Shown here: piece after piece, positions 1 to 6,281 of the stretch
How the letters are laid out: every line of letters begins with the position of its first letter
Numbering within the stretch: position 1 is the first letter of the stretch
Assembly (NCBI GenBank): GCA_044235825.1
Contig: JBIIHL010000065.1
Location: 1 to 6,376, forward strand
From: CANGYM01 sp044235825
GTDB taxonomy: Bacteria > Pseudomonadota > Alphaproteobacteria > JAJTHO01 > CANGYM01
Length of the DNA stretch: 6,376 nucleotides
Direction: 5' to 3'
Program-made: the position numbers and the translations under genes
The notes under the pieces: generated by a model
The model's database searches: none
What the model saw: only the letters and a program-made list of their open reading frames with translations
What the model was told of the DNA's origin: nothing

Positions 1-948
1 GATCAACCCAATATCATTATTAAAAAAGTCAAAAAGGTCCAAGGGGGCGGTCACCACGGGGGCGCATGGAAAGTCGCCTATGCGGATTTTGTAACCGCTA
101 TGATGGCGTTTTTCCTGCTGTTATGGCTTTTGAATGCGACAACAGCAGAGCAACGTCAGGGCATTTCCAACTATTTTTCCCCCACCACCATTTCCGAGAG
201 CACCAGTGGGGCGGGCAGCATTTTGGATGGTGTTAATGTGACTGATGTCACGGCCAGCAAAGAGGCCACAATTCCTGCCTATAACCCCAGCGAACCCCCC
301 AAACCTGGGTCTGAACAACAAGAATCCGAAACAACAACCCCCCAAAAATCCGCCGAAAAAAACGATGACGAATCCGAAGCCTTTCGTAAGACGCAAGAAC
401 AAACAATGAAAAAGGTTTTGGAAAACTTGCAACAAGAAATTCAAAAAACCCCTGAACTCAAAGAACTTTCTGAAAATATCATCCTAGAGATGACCAAAGA
501 TGGTCTGTTGGTTCAGCTGGTGGACAGCAAAAAACGCCCCATGTTCGAGGCCGGAAAATCCACCGCCATGCCCCATACCGCCATGCTGCTAAAGCGTATC
601 CGTCCCATTTTGGACCGCGTCCCCAATCCCGTTCAAATCACGGGACACACGGACAACACAGGATCTGTCAACGCCGATTATGGCAACTGGGAACTGTCTG
701 CGGATCGTGCCAACACCACGCGCCGGTTGTTGCAGCGTTATGGATTAAAACCCGCACGCTTTGAAAAAGTGGTGGGCAAGGCGGATACGGACCCCCTGTT
801 GCCCGAAATTCCCGATGCCCCCATCAATCGCCGTATCGGGATTTTGCTGTCCTATATGGACGCCCCCGAAACCGACCGACGCAGCCAACCCGTCACACCG
901 ATCAAGCAAGGGGTTTTTGAAAACCATACAAACACCACAGTCCCATAA
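1..948 (+). CDS. motB: Flagellar motor stator protein MotB, 5'-truncated
   Basis: MotB forms the flagellar stator with MotA, conducting ions across the inner membrane and anchoring to peptidoglycan. The frame is open from base 1, so the gene begins upstream of the window. The first visible codons already read the family's N-terminal IIIKKVKK, so probably only a few residues are missing. The first ATG inside the window lies in the membrane helix and is not the start. Visible codons 22-47 hold AWKVAYADF and the single transmembrane segment; Asp at codon 29 is the proton-carrying residue. A Pro/Glu/Gln-rich linker and a charged coiled-coil-like stretch (about codons 85-160) lead into an OmpA-like peptidoglycan-binding domain. 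There, GHTDNTG (D218) and NWELSADRA (R236) match the residues that bind diaminopimelate in OmpA. The gene ends normally, and a likely terminator follows. No motA or other flagellar gene is visible. The family call is secure. Confidence 0.95.
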   Translation, partial: DQPNIIIKKVKKVQGGGHHGGAWKVAYADFVTAMMAFFLLLWLLNATTAEQRQGISNYFSPTTISESTSGAGSILDGVNVTDVTASKEATIPAYNPSEPPKPGSEQQESETTTPQKSAEKNDDESEAFRKTQEQTMKKVLENLQQEIQKTPELKELSENIILEMTKDGLLVQLVDSKKRPMFEAGKSTAMPHTAMLLKRIRPILDRVPNPVQITGHTDNTGSVNADYGNWELSADRANTTRRLLQRYGLKPARFEKVVGKADTDPLLPEIPDAPINRRIGILLSYMDAPETDRRSQPVTPIKQGVFENHTNTTVP

Positions 949-968
949 CCCATGGATATTTTGACCCA

Positions 969-990
969 CACAATTTGATTGTGATTTTTT
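969..990 (+). terminator. Probable rho-independent terminator after motB
   Basis: A 6-bp perfect stem (CACAAT pairing with ATTGTG) with a TTG loop is followed by A and six T residues, 20 nt after the motB stop. The stem is short and AT-rich, so termination may be partial. A further ACCCA (964-968) and TGGGT (993-997) could pair around it in an alternative fold. Its place between motB and sdhB, two unrelated functions, supports a transcript boundary. Confidence 0.5.
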
Positions 991-1035
991 CATGGGTGTG
1001 AGAAAAGAAAATAACCCACAATAATGATCTTACCC

Positions 1036-1040
1036 GAGGT
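1036..1040 (+). promoter_or_regulatory. Ribosome binding site that sets the sdhB start
   Basis: GAGGT lies 7 nt before the ATG at 1048, which is ideal Shine-Dalgarno spacing. It falls inside the longer open frame that begins with ATG at 1024. That upstream ATG has no comparable site, so the downstream one is preferred. Confidence 0.7.
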
Positions 1041-1047
1041 TTCTTTC

Positions 1048-1830
1048 ATGGTTGCCTTTGCTCTGCCTAAAAATTCAACCTACACCGTTGGGCGTTTTTT
1101 TCCGGCGGCCAAAACGGCCCGCCGCACCAAAATTTTTCGCATTTACCGGTATGATCCCGATGGAGAGAGCAATCCCCGCGTGGATGGATATGAGGTCGAT
1201 CTGGATACCTGCGGCCCCATGGTGCTGGATGCGCTGATTAAAATTAAAAACGAAATTGATCCCACATTGACCTTTCGCCGTTCCTGCCGCGAGGGGATTT
1301 GCGGCAGCTGCTCTATGAACATCGACGGGGGCAACACGCTGGCCTGTTTAAAACCCATTGCTGACATTCACGGGGAAATCCGCATTTTCCCCCTGCCCCA
1401 TATGCCGGTGATTAAGGATCTGGTTCCCGATCTTTCCCAGCCCTATGCCCAGTATCAATCCATCAAGCCTTGGATGCAGAGCGATACAGCCCCTGCCTCT
1501 GGCAGCGAGCGACTGCAAAGCATCGAAGAGCGCAAAGAATTAGATGGCCTGTGGGAGTGCATTTTGTGTTTCTGCTGCTCCACCAGTTGCCCCAGTTATT
1601 GGTGGAATGGGGACCGTTATTTGGGCCCTGCGGTGTTGCTGCAGGCCTATCGCTGGATCGCCGACAGCCGCGACGAAGCCACGGGCGAGCGTCTGGATGC
1701 TCTGGAAGATCCCTTTAAACTCTACCGCTGTCACACCATCATGAACTGCACCACCACCTGTCCCAAGGGGTTAAACCCCGCCAAAGCCATTGGGAGTATC
1801 AAAAAGAAAATGGTGGAACGCCAGAACTAA
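1048..1830 (+). CDS. sdhB: Succinate dehydrogenase iron-sulfur subunit SdhB
   Basis: SdhB is the electron-transfer subunit of respiratory complex II. It passes electrons from the FAD of SdhA to ubiquinone at the inner-membrane SdhCD anchor. The 260-residue product has every cluster ligand. The [2Fe-2S] site is C80, C85, C88 (CREGICGSC) and C100. The [4Fe-4S] site is C171, C174, C177 (CILCFCC) and C238. The [3Fe-4S] site is C181 (before PSYWW), C228 and C234 (CHTIMNC). The end reads CPKGLNPAKAI, as in the family. The start at 1048 is chosen for its GAGGT ribosome site; ATG at 1024 would add eight residues. Length is normal for the alphaproteobacterial and mitochondrial type. The upstream neighbour is motB, not sdhA, so the subunit gene is separated from sdhCDA at least on this side. 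The lipoprotein gene 5 nt downstream is probably co-transcribed. Confidence 0.97.
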   Translation: MVAFALPKNSTYTVGRFFPAAKTARRTKIFRIYRYDPDGESNPRVDGYEVDLDTCGPMVLDALIKIKNEIDPTLTFRRSCREGICGSCSMNIDGGNTLACLKPIADIHGEIRIFPLPHMPVIKDLVPDLSQPYAQYQSIKPWMQSDTAPASGSERLQSIEERKELDGLWECILCFCCSTSCPSYWWNGDRYLGPAVLLQAYRWIADSRDEATGERLDALEDPFKLYRCHTIMNCTTTCPKGLNPAKAIGSIKKKMVERQN

Positions 1831-1835
1831 AGGCC

Positions 1836-2006
1836 ATGATGCCACGCGCCTTTATTTTTTTGATTGTTGTGCTGGGGATGGTGCTGTTGCCCCTGTCCGC
1901 TTGCGGCCGAAAAATCCCCTTAGAAAGACCCACCACAGCGCCGGCGCAGCCCTCTGCGACCCCAGCCGCGCCAAGCGAGGCCCCTTCAAAAGCAGATCCC
2001 CTTTAA
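1836..2006 (+). CDS. Small lipoprotein, LptM-like
   Basis: A 56-residue frame with a clear lipoprotein signal: start MMPRAF, a hydrophobic core rich in Ile, Val and Leu (residues 6-20), then lipobox L20-S21-A22-C23. After processing, the mature part is about 34 residues: CGRKIPLERP, then a low-complexity Pro/Ala/Thr/Ser tail. The CG-x-K-x-PL pattern right after the lipidated cysteine resembles LptM (YifL), the small lipoprotein that helps the LptD/LptE lipopolysaccharide translocon mature; the Gly usual before PL is Ile here. The ribosome site AAGG overlaps the sdhB stop codon. Its spacing (5 nt to the second ATG at 1839, 2 nt to the first) suggests that initiation may occur at the second Met. 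The gene is probably translated with sdhB. It lies upstream of lpxC, so a lipopolysaccharide role fits, but that is inference. The lipoprotein call is firm; the LptM assignment is moderate. Confidence 0.75.
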   Translation: MMPRAFIFLIVVLGMVLLPLSACGRKIPLERPTTAPAQPSATPAAPSEAPSKADPL

Positions 2007-2030
2007 AAAAACGGCTTTTCTTTGGTCTTG

Positions 2031-2045
2031 GTTACATTTCGTAAC
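2031..2045. promoter_or_regulatory. Short perfect dyad upstream of lpxC, possible operator
   Basis: GTTAC-ATTTC-GTAAC is a 5-bp perfect inverted repeat with a 5-nt centre. It sits in the 129-nt gap between the lipoprotein gene and lpxC, upstream of the candidate lpxC promoter. No T-run follows, so it is not a terminator. It could be a regulator site, but no known motif is recognised and a dyad this short can arise by chance. Confidence 0.2.
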
Positions 2046-2060
2046 ATATCCGCCATTGTT

Positions 2061-2090
2061 TTGGCAGGGGTGTATCCGTTAGGATATCTA
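2061..2090 (+). promoter_or_regulatory. Candidate sigma-70-type promoter for lpxC
   Basis: TTGGCA (2061-2066) and TATCTA (2085-2090), 18 nt apart, form a plausible -35/-10 pair ending 45 nt before the lpxC ATG. The -35 box is good and the -10 box is poor. The gap before lpxC is long enough for its own promoter, although readthrough from sdhB is also possible. Confidence 0.3.
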
Positions 2091-2135
2091 CGTAGAAAAA
2101 CAATACCCAAAAAACAAAAACAAGGCTTTTTCCCC

Positions 2136-3056
2136 ATGAAAAAACAAAAAACCCTTGCCAAGGCGATCTCTTTTTCTGGTGTTGGCTTGCACACGGGGGA
2201 TCAGGTCACATTAACCTTAAAACCCGCCCCTGTGAACCACGGCATTGTTTTTCATCGCACGGATCTGAACATTTCTATTCCTGCCCATCATGCTTTGGTG
2301 GAGCCCTCTCCGCTGTGCACCACCTTGGTCAGTCTTTGCGGCCGCGCCCGTGTGTCCACGGTAGAGCACCTGCTCTCCGCCTTGGCTGGATGCCGTGTGG
2401 ACAATCTGGTTGTGGAAATCAACGGGGCCGAGATGCCCATTATGGACGGCAGCGCCGCCCCCTTTGTTCAGGCCATCATTTCAGCGGGGCTGATGCCCCA
2501 AGCGGCCCACCGTCGCGCCTATCGCATTCTGCGGGCAGTCCATGTTCATGATGGTGACAAAACGGCGTCTCTTTTGCCCAGCATCTCCCCCGATTTGTCC
2601 ATCACCTGCCGCATTGACTTTAATCATGCGGCCATTGGGGCGCAAACGTTTACCTTGGCCTCTTTGGATGATTTTGGGGACCTTATTGCCCGTGCCCGTA
2701 CTTTTGGATTTGAAAAGGACATTGAAACCCTCCGTAAAATGGGATTGGCCAAGGGCGGCAGTCTGGATAATGCCATTGTGTTCGGGGATACCCGCGTTTT
2801 AAATCCCGAAGGCATGCGCTATGAAAACGAATGTGTGCGTCACAAAGTTCTGGACGCCATCGGGGATCTTTATCTGGCGGGTTTGCCGTTGGTGGGGGAT
2901 TTTTACGGGTATTGCTCGGGCCATTTTTTAAACTATCGCCTGCTGACAGAGCTGTTTGCCACCCCAGACGCCTATGAAGAAATTCTGTGGGGCGCCGATG
3001 AACAGGCTATGGATGTTGCCCGCGAAATGGGGGATTTGCATCCTTTGTGGGCTTAA
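2136..3056 (+). CDS. lpxC: UDP-3-O-acyl-N-acetylglucosamine deacetylase LpxC
   Basis: LpxC is the cytosolic zinc enzyme that removes acetate from UDP-3-O-acyl-GlcNAc, the committed step of lipid A synthesis. The 306-residue product is normal length (the E. coli enzyme has 305) and has the active-site set: E77-H78 in STVEHLLSALAG, DGSAAPF at 104-110, zinc ligands H236 and D240 with D244 in RHKVLDAIGDLYL, and H263 in SGHFLNYRLL. RARTFGFEKDIE and KGGSLDNAIV are also family signatures. The start at 2136 gives the expected MKKQKTLAKAISFSGVGLHTG-type N-terminus and has AAGG (2122-2125) ten bases upstream; an in-frame ATG at 2022 would add 38 unrelated residues. The tail ends in nonpolar PLWA; in enterobacteria a nonpolar LpxC tail is an FtsH signal, but whether that holds here is unknown. 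No ftsZ or other division genes adjoin. The stop codon overlaps that of the convergent gene. Confidence 0.97.
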   Translation: MKKQKTLAKAISFSGVGLHTGDQVTLTLKPAPVNHGIVFHRTDLNISIPAHHALVEPSPLCTTLVSLCGRARVSTVEHLLSALAGCRVDNLVVEINGAEMPIMDGSAAPFVQAIISAGLMPQAAHRRAYRILRAVHVHDGDKTASLLPSISPDLSITCRIDFNHAAIGAQTFTLASLDDFGDLIARARTFGFEKDIETLRKMGLAKGGSLDNAIVFGDTRVLNPEGMRYENECVRHKVLDAIGDLYLAGLPLVGDFYGYCSGHFLNYRLLTELFATPDAYEEILWGADEQAMDVAREMGDLHPLWA

Positions 3057-3664
3057 ACACCCGCCCATAACTTCATCACCACCCATGGACTTTTGGGATT
3101 TTTAGGCCTTGGGCCTAGGGCCCGCACGGCCCGCGCCATGATTCCGGTATCCTCCTGACCCTTTTCTGGTCCCCCCCGCCAAAGGTCAGGGGGGGCATCC
3201 CCCCGCATCATGTGTTTTTGCCATCCCCACAGGGAAAAACTGGGGACACTGTCCCCATAAATCACGGCGCCCATGGCACCAAAGGTTTGCTGTAAATAAT
3301 CTGTCCAGTCCTGTGGCGTGCTGGGTTTCGTGTCCAAAACCGCCCGAAAGGACGCGATGATCAAAGGTAGGACTGGATGGGTGATCAGATCCCGCGGGGC
3401 CTCTTGCAACAACGGGTGATCCGCGTGGTGCCCACCGGCCAAAGTATCGGCCCACCATTGCAGTTTGATATGGGTGAGCAGGGTATCATGATCCTCCCCC
3501 CCCTGTTTGCCCGTCATGGCAAACCACGTGGCCAGCAAAGCCATACCGGACTGAAAACGATGGCGCCGATGGGGATCGCTGATCAACAAACTGGCCATAA
3601 AAGCCAGATAATCCTGATCATAAAGGGTTTGTTCCGTTACGGTTGTGGGGACAGGGCGGGGCAT
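3053..3664 (-). CDS. Short squalene/phytoene synthase-family-like protein (NDUFAF6 type)
   Basis: The 203-residue product has features of the short squalene/phytoene-synthase-fold proteins of alphaproteobacteria, related to the mitochondrial complex I assembly factor NDUFAF6. These are a helical N-terminus (DQDYLAFMASLL, about residues 16-27), the hallmark IKLQWWADTL at 66-75 (relatives read IRLQWWRD), then HP at 83-84 and HPVLPLIIASF near 96-106. The end, PWVVMKLWAGV, also resembles that group. The Asp-rich DxxxD diphosphate-binding motifs of true squalene or phytoene synthases are not visible, so prenyl-transfer catalysis is doubtful. Relatives are usually nearer 270 residues; the region around 140-190 looks shortened. 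The start ATG overlaps the aroK coding end by 28 nt and has only a weak ribosome site, suggesting translational coupling. The frame crosses several G/C homopolymers. Coding is supported by the family motif and the clean overlap; the function is uncertain. Confidence 0.6.
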   Translation of the reverse strand: MPRPVPTTVTEQTLYDQDYLAFMASLLISDPHRRHRFQSGMALLATWFAMTGKQGGEDHDTLLTHIKLQWWADTLAGGHHADHPLLQEAPRDLITHPVLPLIIASFRAVLDTKPSTPQDWTDYLQQTFGAMGAVIYGDSVPSFSLWGWQKHMMRGDAPPDLWRGGPEKGQEDTGIMARAVRALGPRPKNPKSPWVVMKLWAGV

Positions 3665-4182
3665 GTTAAAATTTTCTGCACCAACGTGAAAACATCATCC
3701 CCATCCGCAGGAATGGTGACTTGGGCCTTTTCATACCATGACTGTCGCTGGGCGTATAGCGTTTCAGCGTCCTGTTGCCACGTGGGGGATTGCAGCATGG
3801 GGCGATGGGCCCGTTCTTTCCCCAGCCGCGCCCACAACACAGACGGGGGCACATTAAGCCACACTGTTGTGGTTTCCTCTTGCAGTCGGTTATGGGTTTT
3901 GGGCCATGCAAACGCCCCCCCGCCCGTGGCCACAACACACCTTGGGGGCAATAGACGCACGGCATTATTTTCATAATCCCGAAAGCCAACCTCCCCCAAC
4001 GTGGAAAAAATCTGGGGGATGGGGGCCTTGGCCATCTGGGCAATGTCATCATCCAGATCCACAAAGGGAACATTCAGGGCCTGCGCCAAGGCCCTGCCCA
4101 CCGTGGATTTGCCGCACCCCATAAACCCCACGAGGGATAGGGGGCGGGAAAGGGTCAAAGAAGGGATCCGTGATGAAACCAT
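3637..4182 (-). CDS. aroK: Shikimate kinase
   Basis: Shikimate kinase phosphorylates the 3-hydroxyl of shikimate with ATP, the fifth step of the chorismate pathway to aromatic amino acids and folate, in the cytosol. The 181-residue product has the Walker A loop GFMGCGKST (19-27), the substrate-binding aspartates in FVDLDDDI (D42, D44), R68 in GEVGFRDYE, the GGG motif at 87-89 in VVATGGGAF, the lid arginine in AHRPML (R127) and the C-terminal R146 in QRQSWYEKA. Length is standard. The ATG at 4182 is the best start, though no strong ribosome site precedes it (a G5 run lies 13 nt away). In many proteobacteria aroB follows aroK; here a squalene/phytoene-synthase-like gene overlaps its 3' end instead. 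It is divergent from typA across 130 nt. Confidence 0.95.
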   Translation of the reverse strand: MVSSRIPSLTLSRPLSLVGFMGCGKSTVGRALAQALNVPFVDLDDDIAQMAKAPIPQIFSTLGEVGFRDYENNAVRLLPPRCVVATGGGAFAWPKTHNRLQEETTTVWLNVPPSVLWARLGKERAHRPMLQSPTWQQDAETLYAQRQSWYEKAQVTIPADGDDVFTLVQKILTCPALSPQP

Positions 4183-4203
4183 AAAGCCGCGGCAACCCCC
4201 AAA

Positions 4204-4233
4204 GTTATCTGGTCAACGTTATGCGTGTAACAA
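4204..4233 (-). promoter_or_regulatory. Candidate promoter for aroK
   Basis: On the minus strand, TTGTTA (complement of 4228-4233) and GATAAC (complement of 4204-4209), 18 nt apart, are a plausible -35/-10 pair about 20 nt upstream of the aroK start. The match is moderate and is proposed from position alone. The same 130-nt gap must also hold the typA promoter. There I see only a TTTAAT -10-like element at 4240-4245 without a convincing -35, plus two runs of eight T (4249-4256 and 4305-4312). Confidence 0.25.
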
Positions 4234-4312
4234 CGTGTTTTTAATTTCTTTTTTTTCCAAAACTATGGTAAAGAACGATCCTTCATTTTCAAAGCCCTTT
4301 TGGATTTTTTTT

Positions 4313-6139
4313 ATGCCGCAAAACACTCGCCTGCGCAACATTGCCATTATTGCCCACGTTGACCATGGAAAAACAACTTTGGTGGATGCAATTTTGCGCC
4401 AAAGTGGAACCTTTCGCACCAACCAAGCTGTGGTGGAACGGGCCATGGATAAAGGGGATCTGGAAAAAGAGCGCGGGATCACCATTTTGGCCAAATGCAC
4501 GGCCATTGATTGGGATGGACACCGCATCAACATCATTGACACCCCAGGCCACGCGGATTTTGGCGGCGAGGTTGAGCGCATTTTGCATATGGCTGATGGC
4601 GTGATTCTGTTGGTGGATGCAGCGGAGGGCACGCTACCCCAAACCAAGTTTGTGTTAACCAAGGCCCTGAAACAGGGCATGCGCCCCATTGTTTTAATCA
4701 ACAAAATTGATCGCCCTGATGCCCGTCCCGATGAAGTGCTGAATGAAATTTTTGATCTGTTCGTGGCGCTGGATGCCACTGAAGAGCAGCTTGATTTTCC
4801 TGTGCTGTATGCCTCGGGCCGCGCGGGCTGGTGCGCCGAAAGTTTGGATGCGCCCCGTGAAAACCTGCACCCCCTGCTGGATCTGGTTTTGCGTCATGTC
4901 CCTGCCCCCACGGTGGATTCTGATGCGCCGTTTTCCATGCTGGCCACTTTGCTGGATTATGACCCCTACTTGGGCCGTGTGCTAACAGGGCGCGTGGCCA
5001 GCGGAATCGCCAAAGTCAATGCCCAGGTGCATGCGCTGGATCTCAACGGCGCTGTGACAGATCGTTTTCGCCTGACTAAACTTTTTAACTACAAAGGCTT
5101 AGAGCGCTTTCCCGTGGATGCGGTTGAGGCGGGCGATATCGTCTGCATCGCCGGCATGACCGTGGCCACTGTGGCTGATACGGTGGCAGATCCCGCTGTC
5201 ACACAGCCCATTGCCACCACCCCCATTGACCCCCCCACCATGGCCATCACCCTCAGCGTGAATGATTCCCCCTTGGCGGGGACAGAGGGGAAAAAGCTAA
5301 CCTCCACCATGATTCGTGAACGTTTGATGGCGGAAAACGAGGGGAACGTGGCCATTCGCGTGTCCGAAACCGCCGGCAAAGATGCCTTTGAAGTCGCCGG
5401 ACGGGGGGAATTGCAGCTGGGCGTTCTGATTGAAACCATGCGGCGCGAGGGCTTTGAAATGTCCGTGTCCCGCCCCCGCGTTTTGCTGCGCAAAACCGAG
5501 GATGGACAAACCGAAGAGCCATATGAAGAAGTCATCGCCGACGTTGATGAAGAATTCACCGGCGTGGTGGTGGAAAAAATGTCCATGCGCAAGGCCGAAA
5601 TGGTGGATATGCGCCCCAGTGGGGGCGGAAAAACCCGCATTACTTTTATTGCGCCGTCTCGGGGATTGATTGGGTATCAGGGGCAGTTTTTGACCGACAC
5701 ACGGGGCACCGGTGTTTTGAACCGTTTGTTTCACAGTTATGGCCCCTACAAAGGGGACATTGCCGGCCGCCGCAACGGCGCCCTGATTTCCACCGACAAA
5801 GGGGAAGCCGTGGCCTATGCCATTTTCAACCTGCAAGATCGGGGGACGATGTTCATTAACCCGGGCGATAAAGTCTATCAGGGCATGATCGTTGGGGAAC
5901 ACAGCCGCGATAATGATTTGGATATCAACGTGCTGAAGGGCAAGCAGCTGACCAACATCCGCGCCGCCGGCAAGGATGACGCCCTGATCCTGACCCCGCC
6001 ACGGAAAATGAGCATGGAGGACATGATCAGCTATATCAACGATGATGAATTGCTGGAGGTCACCCCCCAATCCCTGCGCCTGCGGAAAAAATACCTCACC
6101 CCCAACGAACGCACTCAGGCGAAGAAGCGGGTGAGTTAG
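4313..6139 (+). CDS. typA: Ribosome-associated translational GTPase TypA/BipA
   Basis: TypA/BipA is an EF-G-like GTPase that binds the 70S ribosome and supports 50S assembly and growth under cold or other stress. The 608-residue product is full length (the E. coli protein has 607). GTPase motifs are G1 AHVDHGKT (14-21), G2 in EKERGITI (51-58), G3 DTPGH (76-80), G4 NKID (130-133) and G5 SGRAGW (168-173). Then come the EF-Tu-like barrel (about 205-300), EF-G-type domains III and V, and the BipA-specific C-terminal domain with GLIGYQGQF, HSYGPYKGDI, GEHSRDNDLD, LTNIRAAGKDDA and DDELLEVTPQSLRLRKKYL. The start at 4313 gives the usual MxxxxLRNIAIIAHVDHGK N-terminus. Its ribosome site is weak: GGA followed by eight T residues up to the ATG. 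An in-frame ATG at 4265 adds 16 residues with no better site. The frame stays open back to 4001, but that part overlaps aroK antisense and is not TypA-like. A palindromic repeat follows the gene. Confidence 0.97.
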   Translation: MPQNTRLRNIAIIAHVDHGKTTLVDAILRQSGTFRTNQAVVERAMDKGDLEKERGITILAKCTAIDWDGHRINIIDTPGHADFGGEVERILHMADGVILLVDAAEGTLPQTKFVLTKALKQGMRPIVLINKIDRPDARPDEVLNEIFDLFVALDATEEQLDFPVLYASGRAGWCAESLDAPRENLHPLLDLVLRHVPAPTVDSDAPFSMLATLLDYDPYLGRVLTGRVASGIAKVNAQVHALDLNGAVTDRFRLTKLFNYKGLERFPVDAVEAGDIVCIAGMTVATVADTVADPAVTQPIATTPIDPPTMAITLSVNDSPLAGTEGKKLTSTMIRERLMAENEGNVAIRVSETAGKDAFEVAGRGELQLGVLIETMRREGFEMSVSRPRVLLRKTEDGQTEEPYEEVIADVDEEFTGVVVEKMSMRKAEMVDMRPSGGGKTRITFIAPSRGLIGYQGQFLTDTRGTGVLNRLFHSYGPYKGDIAGRRNGALISTDKGEAVAYAIFNLQDRGTMFINPGDKVYQGMIVGEHSRDNDLDINVLKGKQLTNIRAAGKDDALILTPPRKMSMEDMISYINDDELLEVTPQSLRLRKKYLTPNERTQAKKRVS

Positions 6140-6237
6140 GGGGCAGGGCTGTTCCTTTCTGCCAGAACCTAACGATTCTGCGTCATTCCGGCCCAGCGAG
6201 CCATAGCGAGCGCCGAGCCGGAATCCAGCGCCAATGC

Positions 6238-6256
6238 CAAAACGCGAAGCGTTTTG
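6238..6256. repeat. Perfect mini-hairpin 1 inside the palindromic repeat
   Basis: CAAAACGC pairs perfectly with GCGTTTTG around a GAA triloop (8-bp stem, 3-nt loop). It is built like the hairpin at 6282-6300: both have the form C-A4-NNN, triloop, NNN-T4-G. It lies just inside the left inner arm. It lacks a long T-run after the stem, so it is a weak terminator candidate at best. Confidence 0.8.
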
Positions 6257-6281
6257 TTCCTTAGTTTTCACAATACAAAGG

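Noticed and set aside
2007..2020. A-run and T-rich stretch after the lipoprotein gene as a terminator
   Set aside because: A-rich and T-rich bases alone, with no GC stem, do not make a convincing hairpin.
2022..2135. Upstream extension of the lpxC frame
   Set aside because: The added residues do not match the LpxC family, and a ribosome site precedes the ATG at 2136.
3103..3117. TAGGCC-TTG-GGCCTA hairpin near the convergent gene ends, considered as a terminator
   Set aside because: On the plus strand the T-run precedes rather than follows the stem, and on the minus strand the stem is followed by A residues. It also lies within the coding region of the leftward gene.
3377..3976. 199-residue plus-strand frame across the aroK and squalene-synthase-like genes
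   Set aside because: It is antisense to aroK, whose motifs are intact, and has no recognisable domain or ribosome site.
4001..4312. Upstream extension of the typA frame to 4001
   Set aside because: The extra 104 residues overlap aroK on the other strand, do not resemble any TypA N-terminus, and the family start motif begins at 4313.
6142..6163. GGCAG...CTGCC hairpin just after typA as a terminator
   Set aside because: The stem is only 5 bp with a 12-nt loop and no T-run follows. The palindromic repeat downstream is a better structural end.
5297..6271. Long 324-residue open frame on the minus strand opposite typA
   Set aside because: It lies antisense to strongly conserved typA codons, begins inside the palindromic repeat, and its translation shows no recognisable family. 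It is explained as a shadow of typA codon use.
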